Shown in pieces: positions 45,765 to 54,392 of a stretch of DNA of 64,000 nt. The stretch lies in assembly GCA_030447505.1 (NCBI GenBank), contig JAUJOT010000001.1, forward strand, positions 476,295-540,294. The letters run 5' to 3'. The position numbers and the translations under genes are program-made. The stretch comes from Solirubrobacteraceae bacterium (GTDB taxonomy: Bacteria > Actinomycetota > Thermoleophilia > Solirubrobacterales > Solirubrobacteraceae). Positions within the stretch are counted from its first letter, which is position 1. Each line of letters opens with the position of its first letter. A model generated the notes under the pieces. The model was given only the letters and a program-made list of their open reading frames with translations, made no database searches and had not been told where the DNA came from.

Positions 45765-48346
45765 CGCTGAGGGTGCCGCTGGAGGCCGGCACGGTCGCCA
45801 TCGCGGCGGCAGCGCTGCTCGTGGCGGCCGCGGTCTGGGCGCTCGTCGACCTGCAGCGCTTCGTCCTGATCGGCGTCCTCGGCGCGATGATCCTTCCGAT
45901 CTCGCTCGTGCAGCCAGCCGGTGCGAACGTCGCGCTCGCGGACGTGCTCCTGCTGATCGCGCTCGGCGGCTGGCTGGTCGCGGGAGCCGCCGGCGCCGCC
46001 TCGGCGCCGTGGACGGCGGGCAACCCGCTGCTCGTTCCGGCGCTCCTGTTCGTGACCGTCACGGCCGCATCGCTCGCCTGGTCGGTGAATCGCCTCGACA
46101 GCGTCCGCACGACGATCCAGATGCTCGAGATCGTCGTCGTCCTGCCGCTCGTGTTCGCCTCGCTGCCGCGCTCGCTGCGCGCGGTCCGCGGCGGGATGCT
46201 GTTCTACGTCGGGTTCACCTGCATCCTCGCGCTGGTGACCTTCGGCTCGTTTCTGCCGCGCGCGCTGAGCGGCGATCTGACGGGCCAGTATCTGCCGGGC
46301 CTGCACAAGAACGCGATCGGCAGCTTCCTCGCGGCCGGGCTCGTGCTGGCCTACGCGCTCTGGCTCGCCGAGGCGCGGCCGCGCGTGCGGAGCGCGCTCG
46401 GGATCGCCGCGCTCGTCGAGCTCGCGGGCCTGTTCGCGGCCTTGTCGCGTGGCTCGATGCTGGGAGCGCTGATCGCGATCGTGATCGTCAGCCTGCTGCT
46501 GCGCCGGCGCCGGCTGCTGAGCGCCGGGCTCGTCGCCTGCGCGGCAGCCGGCTTCCTGCTGGTGATCGGGCCGCCGACCGTCAGCGACTCGCTGGAGGGC
46601 GGCGGCTACGACAGCAGCGCCGTGCGCGCGTACTCGTTCGACAACGCGGTCGAGAAGATCGCCGAGCGTCCGCTGCTCGGCACCGGTGCGGGCACCTACC
46701 GCGACCACATCCGGGAGTTCAACATCGGGCTGCGCGATCCCAACAACCTGTTCCTGCTGACCTGGGCGGAGATCGGGGTCCTCGGAATGGCCGCCCTCAT
46801 CTTCCTGCTGTACCGCTTCGGCAGCCTGCTCCTCGCCGGCCGCCGCCTCCCGGCGACGGCGGCCGTACCGGCCGTCGCGGCGGGCGGCGTCACGATCTCC
46901 CTGCTCGTCCACTTCCAGGTCGACTCGACATGGAACCGCGGCAGCGCCTCGCTGGCCTTCGCGATGATGGGCCTGCTGCTGGCAGCCGGGCGGCTGGCGC
47001 GCGGGGCCGCGGAGGCGCACCCGCCGGCACGCGGCTCGTCTCGCGGCGCACGGGCGGTGCCGGCGCCTCCGGCAGCGCCAGCGCCAGCAGCTGCGCCAGC
47101 GCCAGCACCTGCGCCAGCGCCAGCACCTGCGCCAGCGCCAGCACCTGCGACAGAACCGCCGCATCCGGTCGTGCAGCCGCTCAGCGGCGCGAGCCGCGCC
47201 GCGGGCGCCGCCGCTCCTGATGAGCCACGGCCGCTGCGAGTACTGCATGTCGTCACCTCCGACGCGTACGCCGGCATCGAGCGGCACGTCATCCGCCTGG
47301 CACGCGAGCTGCGCGCGCTCGGATGCGCTGCCGAGCTCGCCTGCCCTCCATCCGCCGGTCGGCTCAGAGCCGAGGCGCGAGCGCTCGGGATCCCGCTGCA
47401 TCCGTCGGCCGGCGGCAGGCCGCGCACGTGGCTGAGCGACGTCGCCAGGCGTCTGGCCGCCCAGCCCGTCGACGTCATCCACCTGCACGACGGGCGCTCC
47501 GCACTGGCCGGCGTGCTGCTCGGACCGCTGGGGCGGGGTGTCGTCGTGCGCACCCAGCACTTCACCCACCCGGCGTCCGTCGGCCGAAGCGGCTGGCGGC
47601 GAGACGCGTCGCTGGGTCTGCACCGCGCGATCAACCGGCAGCTCGACGGATACGTCGCGGTCTCGCAGACAGTCGCCGACCGCGCGCTCGAGCGCCGCGA
47701 GACGGGCGCGGCAGAGCTCGCTGTCATCCCTCCGGGGATCGATCTTCCGAACGAGGAGGCGCTCGCTCGCGCGCGCGTCGCGCGGCGCGACGCGCCCGCG
47801 CCGGTGGTCGCGTTCATCGGTCGCCTGGAGGCAGAGAAGCGCGTCGACATGCTGCTGCGTGCCGCCCCCGACGTCCTCGAGCAGTTGCCTGGCTGCCGCT
47901 TCGTGATCGCCGGATCCGGCGCCGCGCAGCAGGGATGGCGCGAGCTGGCGTCCCAACTGCGCATCGAGCCGGCGGTCGTCTGGACGGGCGCGGTGGCCGA
48001 CCCGGCACCCGTGCTGCAGAGCGCGCACGTCTACGTCAATCCCTCGCCCGGCGAGGGGTTCGGGCTCGCGACGGCGGAGGCGATGGCGTTCGCGCTGCCG
48101 GTTGTGGCGGTCGCCGCCGGGGGCAGCGCCGAGATCGTGGAGGACGGTGTCACGGGGCTGCTCGTGCCGCCCGAGGACGCCGACGCGCTGTCGCGGGCGA
48201 TCGTCCGCCTGGCGAGTGATCGACCCTACGCCGCGGAGATCGGCGAGGCGGCGCGGCGGCGCGCGGCGGCGCGCTACGGAGCCGGCGGCACCGCAGCCGA
48301 GATGCTCGCGTTCTACCGGCGGCTGCGCGAGCGAGCCCTCCGATGA
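45680..48346 (+). CDS. O-antigen ligase/polymerase fused to a GT4 glycosyltransferase
   Basis: An 888-residue fusion. Residues 1 to about 445 form a multi-pass Wzy_C/O-antigen ligase domain (12 helices; SWSVNRLDSVRTT, KNAIGSFLAAGLVLAY, GTGAGTYRDHIREFN, DPNNLFLLTWAEIG). Residues 466-489 are an Ala-Pro linker coded by four 18-bp repeats. From about 515 comes a complete GT4 (LRVLHVVTSDAYAGIERHVIRLAREL; VAFIGRLEAEKRVDMLL; SPGEGFGLATAEAMAF). GTG at 45680 overlaps the previous gene by 85 nt, with no clear ribosome site. The cytosolic GT4 would sit at the polymerase's C-terminal face. No frameshift or stop separates the domains. Confidence 0.85.
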   Translation: MPPLPLASRVPPALAPAVLGTTLVLVLVTLRVPLEAGTVAIAAAALLVAAAVWALVDLQRFVLIGVLGAMILPISLVQPAGANVALADVLLLIALGGWLVAGAAGAASAPWTAGNPLLVPALLFVTVTAASLAWSVNRLDSVRTTIQMLEIVVVLPLVFASLPRSLRAVRGGMLFYVGFTCILALVTFGSFLPRALSGDLTGQYLPGLHKNAIGSFLAAGLVLAYALWLAEARPRVRSALGIAALVELAGLFAALSRGSMLGALIAIVIVSLLLRRRRLLSAGLVACAAAGFLLVIGPPTVSDSLEGGGYDSSAVRAYSFDNAVEKIAERPLLGTGAGTYRDHIREFNIGLRDPNNLFLLTWAEIGVLGMAALIFLLYRFGSLLLAGRRLPATAAVPAVAAGGVTISLLVHFQVDSTWNRGSASLAFAMMGLLLAAGRLARGAAEAHPPARGSSRGARAVPAPPAAPAPAAAPAPAPAPAPAPAPAPAPATEPPHPVVQPLSGASRAAGAAAPDEPRPLRVLHVVTSDAYAGIERHVIRLARELRALGCAAELACPPSAGRLRAEARALGIPLHPSAGGRPRTWLSDVARRLAAQPVDVIHLHDGRSALAGVLLGPLGRGVVVRTQHFTHPASVGRSGWRRDASLGLHRAINRQLDGYVAVSQTVADRALERRETGAAELAVIPPGIDLPNEEALARARVARRDAPAPVVAFIGRLEAEKRVDMLLRAAPDVLEQLPGCRFVIAGSGAAQQGWRELASQLRIEPAVVWTGAVADPAPVLQSAHVYVNPSPGEGFGLATAEAMAFALPVVAVAAGGSAEIVEDGVTGLLVPPEDADALSRAIVRLASDRPYAAEIGEAARRRAAARYGAGGTAAEMLAFYRRLRERALR
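47075..47146. repeat. four tandem 18-bp repeats coding an Ala-Pro linker
   Basis: Units start at 47075, 47093, 47111 and 47129 with the consensus GCGCCAGCGCCAGCACCT; the first unit differs by one base. Each unit codes (AP)3-like residues and is a multiple of three, so copy-number change would not shift the frame. Confidence 0.9.
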
Positions 48347-49458
48347 CGGCGGTCCGCGTTCTGCGCGTCTACCACAGCGCCGTCGTCGACGAGTACCGCG
48401 AGCGCGAGCGGCTGCTGCGCAGCCGCCACGGCTACGACGTCCACCTCGTCTGCCCGCCCGCGTGGCCGGAGGGAGCAAGCGTCGTGCAGGCGGCGCCGGA
48501 CGCCGAGATCCCGCTGCACGTCGTCGCTGTCCGCGGGCGCACGCATCCGATCCTGTTCTGGTACGCGAGCCGGGCGTTTCGCCGCGTGCTGCGCTCGGTG
48601 CGCCCCGACATCGTCGACCTGCACGAGGAGCCCTACAGCCTGGCCGCGGCCGCCGCGCTCCCCGCCGTCCGCCGCGAGGCGCCGCAGGCGCGCATCTGCA
48701 TGTACACGGCCCAGAACATCCTCAAGCGCTACCCGCCGCCGTTCCGCCAGCTCGAACGAAGGGCGCTGGCGGCGACCGCCGCCGCCTACCCCTGCTCGAG
48801 TGAGGCCGGCGAGGTGCTGCGCGCAAAGGGCTTCGCCGGTGCGCTGCACGTACTGCCGCTGGGGGTATCGCTGCCGCCCGCGCGGGGCAGCGAAAACGGC
48901 GGGTGCCTGCGCGTCGGGTTTCTCGGCCGCTTCGTGCCCGAGAAGGGCGCCGGCGTCGCCGTACGGGCGTTCGCCGCAGGCGCGGACGGGCTCGACGCCG
49001 AGCTCGAGCTGCTCGGCGCCGGGCCGCAGGAGGCCGAGCTGCGCGAGCTCTGCGGGCAGCTCGGCGTCGCGGAGCGCGTGAGCTTTCCAGGGGCGGTGTC
49101 CCAGGCCGAGGCGCTCGAGCGGATCTCCTCCTACGACGCCCTCCTCGTCCCGTCGCTGACGACCGCGGGCTGGAAGGAGCAGTTCGGGCGCGTCGCCGCG
49201 CAGGCGCTCGCCGCCGGCACGGCCGTCGTCGCCTCCGACTCCGGCTCGCTGCCCGAGGTGCTCGGAGGCTGCGGGGAGCTGGCGCGGGAGGGCGATCCCG
49301 AGGACTTCGCAGCGAAGCTCGCCGCGCTGCTGCGCGACCCGGCCCGCCGCGCGCAGCTGGGCGAGCGCGGGCGCCGCCGCGCCGCCGAGGAGCTGTCGTG
49401 GGAGCGCGTCGCCGACGGCTTCGATCGGATGTACCGGGAGGTGCTGGCCGGTGCCTGA
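48343..49458 (+). CDS. glycosyltransferase family 4
   Basis: A 371-residue GT-B enzyme. VRVLRVYHSAVVDEYRERERLL replaces the glycine-rich N-terminal loop seen in its neighbours, and DIVDLHEEPYSLAA, RICMYTAQNILKRY and RVGFLGRFVPEKGAG follow. The acidic block WKEQFGRVAAQALAAGTAVVASD is present, where the usual E-x7-E first acidic residue lies in KEQFGR. ATGA overlap with the previous gene couples translation. Specificity cannot be predicted. Confidence 0.9.
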   Translation: MTAVRVLRVYHSAVVDEYRERERLLRSRHGYDVHLVCPPAWPEGASVVQAAPDAEIPLHVVAVRGRTHPILFWYASRAFRRVLRSVRPDIVDLHEEPYSLAAAAALPAVRREAPQARICMYTAQNILKRYPPPFRQLERRALAATAAAYPCSSEAGEVLRAKGFAGALHVLPLGVSLPPARGSENGGCLRVGFLGRFVPEKGAGVAVRAFAAGADGLDAELELLGAGPQEAELRELCGQLGVAERVSFPGAVSQAEALERISSYDALLVPSLTTAGWKEQFGRVAAQALAAGTAVVASDSGSLPEVLGGCGELAREGDPEDFAAKLAALLRDPARRAQLGERGRRRAAEELSWERVADGFDRMYREVLAGA

Positions 49459-50668
49459 GCGCCCGCTGCGCGTTGCGCTCGTCAACCACACGGCACGGAT
49501 GGGCGGCGCAGAGATCGCGCTGCTGCGGATCGCCGAGCGACTCGATCGCGACGCCGTCGCGCCGGTGGCGGTGCTGGGCGAGGAGGGCCCGCTCGCCGAC
49601 CGCCTGCGCCGGGCAGGCGTCGAGGTCCTCGTCAGCCCGCTCGACGCCCGCGTCGCAGAGCAGCGCAAGGATGACCTCGGCCTCGCCGGGCTCGCCCGTC
49701 CGGCCCTGGCCGCCCGCACCGCGGCCGCTGCCGTCGGCTTCGCCAGGATCTTTCGCCGCCGGGGCATCGACGTCGTGCACACGAACTCGCTGAAGGCGCA
49801 TCTGCTCGCCGGGGCGGCAGGGCGACTCGCGGGCGCACGCGTCGTCTGGCACGTGCGCGACCACCTCGCCGAGCCCTACCTGCCGGCCGCGGCGGTACGC
49901 GCCGTGCGCCTCGCGGCACGGATCCTGCCGGACCGTGTGGTGGCGGTGTCCGCCAGCGCCGCGCGTACCGTCGGGCGCGCCGACGTCGCCGTCATCCATC
50001 AGGGCGTCGCGCTGCCCGATCTCGATGAGCGGCGGCGATCGGACGGCCCCCTGCGAGTGGGACTCGTCGGCCGGATCGCGCCCTGGAAGGGGCAGGACGT
50101 CTTCATCGACGCCGCGGCCCGCCTGGCGGGCGAGTTCCCCGAGGCCGAGTTCCTGATCGTGGGGGCGCCGCTGTTCGGCGAAGATGCCTTCGAGGCTTCG
50201 CTGCACCAGCGCGTAGCCGATGCCGGCGTCGCCGATCGCGTCCGCTTTCTCGGCTTCCGTGAAGACATCTGGCACGTCTACCGCGACCTCGACGTCGCGG
50301 TCCACGCCTCGACGCAGGCCGAGCCGTACGGGAACGTGATCCTGGAGGCGATGGCGAGCGCGACGCCGCTGGTGGCGGCGGGTGCGGGAGGCGTGCTGGA
50401 GCTCGTCGACGACGGACGCACCGGCCTGCTCGTGGAGCCCGGCGATGCGGATGCGCTGGCCGCTGCCGTCGGCGAGCTGCTGCGCTCGCCCGATCGGCGG
50501 CGCGCGCTCGGCGCGGCCGGCCGGCGCCACGTCGAGGAGCGCTTCTCGCGCGAGCGCGACGCGCGCGAGATCGAGCGGATCTGGCGGGAGGCCGCCGCTC
50601 AGCGGTCGCGCCGCACGGTCAGGCGCACGGCTGGGGCCGGGGCCGCGCCGAACGAGCCCGTGACGTAG
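49451..50668 (+). CDS. glycosyltransferase family 4, last gene of the rightward operon
   Basis: A 405-residue GT-B enzyme: LRVALVNHTARMGGAEIALLRIAE, VHTNSLKAHLLAGAAG, VVWHVRDHLAEPYLP, RVGLVGRIAPWKGQDVFIDAA and EPYGNVILEAMASATPLVAAG with the acidic catalytic Glu. GTG at 49451 overlaps its neighbour by 8 nt. The last 23 codons overlap, on the other strand, the end of the GT2 coding region at 50599-50668; the C-terminal 25 residues (RSRRTVRRTAGAG-) are not conserved in the family. Confidence 0.9.
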   Translation: MPERPLRVALVNHTARMGGAEIALLRIAERLDRDAVAPVAVLGEEGPLADRLRRAGVEVLVSPLDARVAEQRKDDLGLAGLARPALAARTAAAAVGFARIFRRRGIDVVHTNSLKAHLLAGAAGRLAGARVVWHVRDHLAEPYLPAAAVRAVRLAARILPDRVVAVSASAARTVGRADVAVIHQGVALPDLDERRRSDGPLRVGLVGRIAPWKGQDVFIDAAARLAGEFPEAEFLIVGAPLFGEDAFEASLHQRVADAGVADRVRFLGFREDIWHVYRDLDVAVHASTQAEPYGNVILEAMASATPLVAAGAGGVLELVDDGRTGLLVEPGDADALAAAVGELLRSPDRRRALGAAGRRHVEERFSRERDAREIERIWREAAAQRSRRTVRRTAGAGAAPNEPVT

Positions 50669-51546
50669 GCGAGCACGCCGGCCGCCCGCAACAGCGCCAT
50701 CCGCAGCCAGGCGCCCTCGCGCCGCCGGGCCTCGCGCAGCGACGGCCGCAGCGCCCACGCCGACAGGAAGCGCAGCGCCACGAGCGGATGGCGTGGGCCG
50801 TGCTTGCGAACGAACAGCAGCCCGTTGCGCACGAAGTAGAACGTGCCGAGCGTCGGCATGCCGCGCCGGAACGAGCGCGACACCTTGTGCCAGATCCGGC
50901 TCTCGGCGACGACGACGCCCGCGCGGCCGGCGCGGGTCGCCCGCAACGTCCAGTCAGAGTCCTCCCAGAACAAGAAGAAGCGCGGGTCGAAGAGGCCGAC
51001 CTGCTCCCAGGTGGCGCGCGCGGCGATCAGGCAGCAGCCGGTGGCGATCGGGGTGCTAGTGATGCCGTGCGTGGGCGCGACGCCGTCCGGCGGCTGGCGG
51101 TGGTGTGCCCAACCGGTCCGCCAATCGATCTCACCGCCGCAGAACCAGACGGCTTCTGGCTCGTCGGCATAGAGGATGACGGGGCTCGCGAACCCCACCG
51201 CCGGATCGCGGTCGAACGCCGCCACGAGCGGCTCGAGGAAGTGGGGATCCACCAGGGTGTCGTTGTTGAGCAGCATCACGTAGTCGGCGCCCGTCGAGAG
51301 CGCGTGTCGGATGCCGCGATTGTTGCCCTCGGCGAAACCGAGGTTGGCGCGGTTGTCGATGATCTCTACCTCCGGGAACTGCTCTCGGGCGCGCTCGACG
51401 CTATCGTCGGTGGAGCCGTTGTCGACGAGGATGATCCGACAGGGCGCAGTCACCGCTCGCAGCGACTGCAGGCATTCGCGGGTGTCCTCCCAGCCGTTCC
51501 AGTTGAGCAGGACGAGCGCGATGTCCGGCCGTCGGCTCGCGACCAC
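50599..51546 (-). CDS. glycosyltransferase family 2 (rhamnosyltransferase-like)
   Basis: A 315-residue GT-A enzyme: IALVLLNWNGWEDTRECLQSL, IILVDNGSTDDSVERA, ANLGFAEGNNRGIRHAL, YVMLLNNDTLVDPHFLEPL (catalytic DxD-like NDT), and FFLFWEDSDWTLRA. The C-terminal FVRNGLLFVRKH and two hydrophobic helices are usual for the WbbL-type group. GTG 51546 or TTG 51552 are both possible; the TTG would overlap the upstream stop by 4 nt. It is the last gene of the leftward operon and its 3' end overlaps the converging GT4. Confidence 0.9.
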   Translation of the reverse strand: MVASRRPDIALVLLNWNGWEDTRECLQSLRAVTAPCRIILVDNGSTDDSVERAREQFPEVEIIDNRANLGFAEGNNRGIRHALSTGADYVMLLNNDTLVDPHFLEPLVAAFDRDPAVGFASPVILYADEPEAVWFCGGEIDWRTGWAHHRQPPDGVAPTHGITSTPIATGCCLIAARATWEQVGLFDPRFFLFWEDSDWTLRATRAGRAGVVVAESRIWHKVSRSFRRGMPTLGTFYFVRNGLLFVRKHGPRHPLVALRFLSAWALRPSLREARRREGAWLRMALLRAAGVLAYVTGSFGAAPAPAVRLTVRRDR

Positions 51547-51548
51547 GG

Positions 51549-52412
51549 TCAACGTGCGGTGGGATCGTCGACTGCCACGTCCGAGATCTTGAGCGCCGGC
51601 CAGAGGCCTCCCGAGAAGGGATGGAAGTCGTGCATCCGGCGCCAGACGTACGGTGCCGGCCGCCAGCGCAGGTAGTAGAAGGCGCGCGTACGCAGGCCCT
51701 GGTTGTGGCCCCACGACGCGACCTTGGTGCGTATGCGCTCGGCCGAGCCGGCCCACGAGAAGTGCAGCGCGGCATCCTCCGACGCCAGCAGGTGGGCGCG
51801 AAGCTCGCCCGGCTCGGCCGCCCGCGTCACCTGAAGGCTGTGCTCGTCGCCCGCCACGACGACGCGCAGAAACGCTCCCGCCGCGCGGCGTGCCTGGACC
51901 AGCCGGGCACCGGCGCGGACGGCTATCGGCCCGGGATACTCGAAGTGGTCGGCACCGTCGGGGGCACATACCTCCAGGCAGCGTCCGTCGCGCAGCGATC
52001 GGAACAGCAGGCGCATCGGCCACTCGACGGCATCGACTTTGCGCTCGTCGGCATGCGCGAGCACGTCGCGCAGGCGTTGCGGCCGCGGCAGCACCTCGTC
52101 GGTGTCCACCTGGAGGACCCAGTCCGCTCCGCGCCCGGCTTCGGCCAGCGCGGCGCGGCGCTGCGCCGTCTCGGACTCGAGCGGCGTGGGGGCGGCGCGC
52201 GCGTAGTCGCCGCCGACATGTCTCATCTTGCCGTCGCGGTCCAGCGCCCTGAGACGCTCGAGCGCCTGATCGACGCGGATAGGAGCGCCCGTCCAGCCGC
52301 GACCGCTGCGGTCGTAGGAGACTACGATCTCGTCGACGAGGTCGTAGTAGGCGCCCACGCTGCGCTCGATCCAAGCCGGATCGGCCGCCAGCACGTAAGC
52401 ATGCAGCCTCAC
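51549..52412 (-). CDS. glycosyltransferase family 2-like protein
   Basis: A 287-residue protein with a GT-A-like start (LHAYVLAADPAWIERSVGAYYDLVDEIVVSYD) and DWVLQVDTDEVLPR as the likely DxD metal site. It lacks the second hydrophobic domain of the neighbour and may use an unusual donor. GTG at 52412 overlaps the stop of the FkbM gene by 4 nt (GTGA). Blocks such as FYYLRWRPAPYVWRRMHDFHPF at the end recur in GT2 enzymes acting on long glycan chains (inference). Confidence 0.8.
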   Translation of the reverse strand: MRLHAYVLAADPAWIERSVGAYYDLVDEIVVSYDRSGRGWTGAPIRVDQALERLRALDRDGKMRHVGGDYARAAPTPLESETAQRRAALAEAGRGADWVLQVDTDEVLPRPQRLRDVLAHADERKVDAVEWPMRLLFRSLRDGRCLEVCAPDGADHFEYPGPIAVRAGARLVQARRAAGAFLRVVVAGDEHSLQVTRAAEPGELRAHLLASEDAALHFSWAGSAERIRTKVASWGHNQGLRTRAFYYLRWRPAPYVWRRMHDFHPFSGGLWPALKISDVAVDDPTAR

Positions 52413-53230
52413 CGGCCGGATCGAGAGCCGCGTCGCGTCAGCCGGCGCGCCGCCTGCAGAAGACCGAGGCGACGCAGCGTTCTCTTGACCATGCGCCTGA
52501 GCGGTCCCCGCACGAGCGGCATGTACAGCGTCAGGTACCTGGGCAGGTAGTGCCGCGCGAGCAGCCATGCACGATAGCGCGGGCCGAGCGCCGCGGGATC
52601 CGAGCAGCGCACGTACCAGTCGTTGACCCCCGTCGTGCGCCGGAAGGCATAGCCGTGCGCGCGCATGTGGCCGAGCATCCTGCGGTCGGGGAGGTGCATC
52701 AGCCGCTCGACGATGACGACCTCGGGTCGCCAGCGCCCCAGCGTCAGACCTTGCAGGGTCTCCCATTCGTGCCCGTTGACGTCGATCGTCATGAAGTCGA
52801 TCTCGCTCGCGCCACCGGCTGTGAGGATCTCGTCGAGCGTCTTCGCGGGAACGGTGGTGCGCCGGATGCGCACCTGGTCGGCGATGTGGTCCACAGCACG
52901 CAGCTCGTCGCGACCGACCGCCAGCGAGGAGAGCCCGCGCGACCCCTCCACGATCTCGAACTGCACCTCCGCCGGCGCACCGGGACCGACGGCGGCACAG
53001 TTGAAAATCTGTGCGCGCGGCCGCACGTCGCGACAGCGCTCCGCGAGCTCCGGATCGGCCTCCACCAGGATCCCCTGCCACCCGATCCGCTCGAAGTAGG
53101 CCGTGGCGCTTCCCTCGACGCCGTCGTAGGCCCCGACCTCGACGTAGAACCCCTCGCGCCTGCCGGCGAAATGCTCGGCGAGGAGGCGATCCTCGCCGAA
53201 TTGAGCCGTGAAAGGCGGCTGGTCGATCAC
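52409..53230 (-). CDS. FkbM-family methyltransferase
   Basis: A 273-residue SAM-dependent O-methyltransferase of the FkbM type: FYVEVGAYDGVEGSATAYFERIGWQ (SAM motif I), GILVEADPELAERC, ASEIDFMTIDVNGHEWETLQGL and EVVIVERL. It probably methylates a sugar hydroxyl of the polymer. GTG at 53230. Gap of 40 bp to the upstream GT4 and 4 nt overlap with the downstream GT2; the C-terminal segment is basic (RMVKRTLRRLGLL). Confidence 0.9.
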   Translation of the reverse strand: MIDQPPFTAQFGEDRLLAEHFAGRREGFYVEVGAYDGVEGSATAYFERIGWQGILVEADPELAERCRDVRPRAQIFNCAAVGPGAPAEVQFEIVEGSRGLSSLAVGRDELRAVDHIADQVRIRRTTVPAKTLDEILTAGGASEIDFMTIDVNGHEWETLQGLTLGRWRPEVVIVERLMHLPDRRMLGHMRAHGYAFRRTTGVNDWYVRCSDPAALGPRYRAWLLARHYLPRYLTLYMPLVRGPLRRMVKRTLRRLGLLQAARRLTRRGSRSGR

Positions 53231-53270
53231 CTGCTGGCCCTACCCGGACATGCGTCGGTCCACCGCCAGC

Positions 53271-54392
53271 TCATCGTCGGGCGACCGTCGCGAGGGCATC
53301 GAGGATGGTTCTAGCGCTGTCCTGCCAGGAGAAGTCCTGTACCCGCTCGTGGCCGCGAGCGACCAGCCGCTCGCGCAGCAGATCGTCCGTGAGCAGTCGG
53401 TCGAGGGCCGCCGCCATCGCCTCCGTGTCGCCGAGCGCAACGAAGTAGGCCGCGTCCGCTCCGACCTCACGCAGGACCGGGATGTCGGAGGCGATGATCG
53501 GAAGCCCGTGCGCGAATGCCTCGAGCACCGGGATGCCGAAGCCTTCGTAGCGCGACGGGTACAGCGCGAGGCGGGCGCGCCGGTAGAGCCAGACGAGCTG
53601 CTCGTCCGGGACGTGGCCCAGGCACACGACGGCGGAGTTCAGCAGCGCGTCGCTGCGGACCGCCCGCTCGATGCGCTCCCGCTCAGACGCAAGGCCTCCG
53701 GCAAGGACGAGCAGCACCCGCTCGGCATCATCGCGCTCCCGAGCGAACCGCGCGAAGCCCGCGAGCGCGTCCTGCCAGTTCTTGTTCGCTCCGCCGGGGT
53801 TGACCATCAGCACGAACGGGCGCTCCGCGGCCAATGCCGGCGGTCGCTCGCCGGGCGCAGCGCCGGCGGGCGGATCGACGGCGCACGGCGCGACGACGAT
53901 GCGCTGCGGATCGACCGCGAACAGCTCGACGATCTCGCTCTTGACGGTCTGCGAGATCGTGATGATGAGGTCGAAGCACCGGATGTGCCGACGCGTCGCC
54001 CGCCGCAGCTCGGGCGCATCCGCGATCGCGTACTCGCGAGGGAACAGGTGGCGGCCGTTGTCCAGGACCAACGCTACGCGCGCGGACGGAATCGGAACGC
54101 GCAGCCGCGAGTCCTCGTTGTACATCCGGAAGTAGATCCGGCTGCGCGTCCGGACGATCTCCAGCGGCAGCGAGGCGTGCGAGCGGATGCGCCCCCGATG
54201 CTCATGGCACACCACGTTGGGCTTGACGATGAGGTCGTCGATCCGCGGGTGCCATTCGTCCCACCCGAAGTGAAGATGGAAGGTATCGCTGCGCCCGATG
54301 TCCGTCATCTCGTCGAGGATGCGGTGGACGTACAGCTGCTGGCCGCGCCATTGCCGCTTCTGCAGCGCCCTCGCGTCGATGTAGAGATTCAT
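53271..54392 (-). CDS. glycosyltransferase family 4
   Basis: A 373-residue GT-B enzyme: MNLYIDARALQKRQWRGQQLYVHRIL with the glycine loop, RYEGFGIPVLEAFAHGLPIIASD as the sugar-nucleotide acidic block, and ERPFVLMVNPGGANKNWQDAL. ATG at 54392 overlaps the upstream stop by 4 nt. The N-terminal half is of the group active on lipid-linked intermediates (inference). It is the eighth gene of the leftward operon. Confidence 0.9.
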   Translation of the reverse strand: MNLYIDARALQKRQWRGQQLYVHRILDEMTDIGRSDTFHLHFGWDEWHPRIDDLIVKPNVVCHEHRGRIRSHASLPLEIVRTRSRIYFRMYNEDSRLRVPIPSARVALVLDNGRHLFPREYAIADAPELRRATRRHIRCFDLIITISQTVKSEIVELFAVDPQRIVVAPCAVDPPAGAAPGERPPALAAERPFVLMVNPGGANKNWQDALAGFARFARERDDAERVLLVLAGGLASERERIERAVRSDALLNSAVVCLGHVPDEQLVWLYRRARLALYPSRYEGFGIPVLEAFAHGLPIIASDIPVLREVGADAAYFVALGDTEAMAAALDRLLTDDLLRERLVARGHERVQDFSWQDSARTILDALATVARR

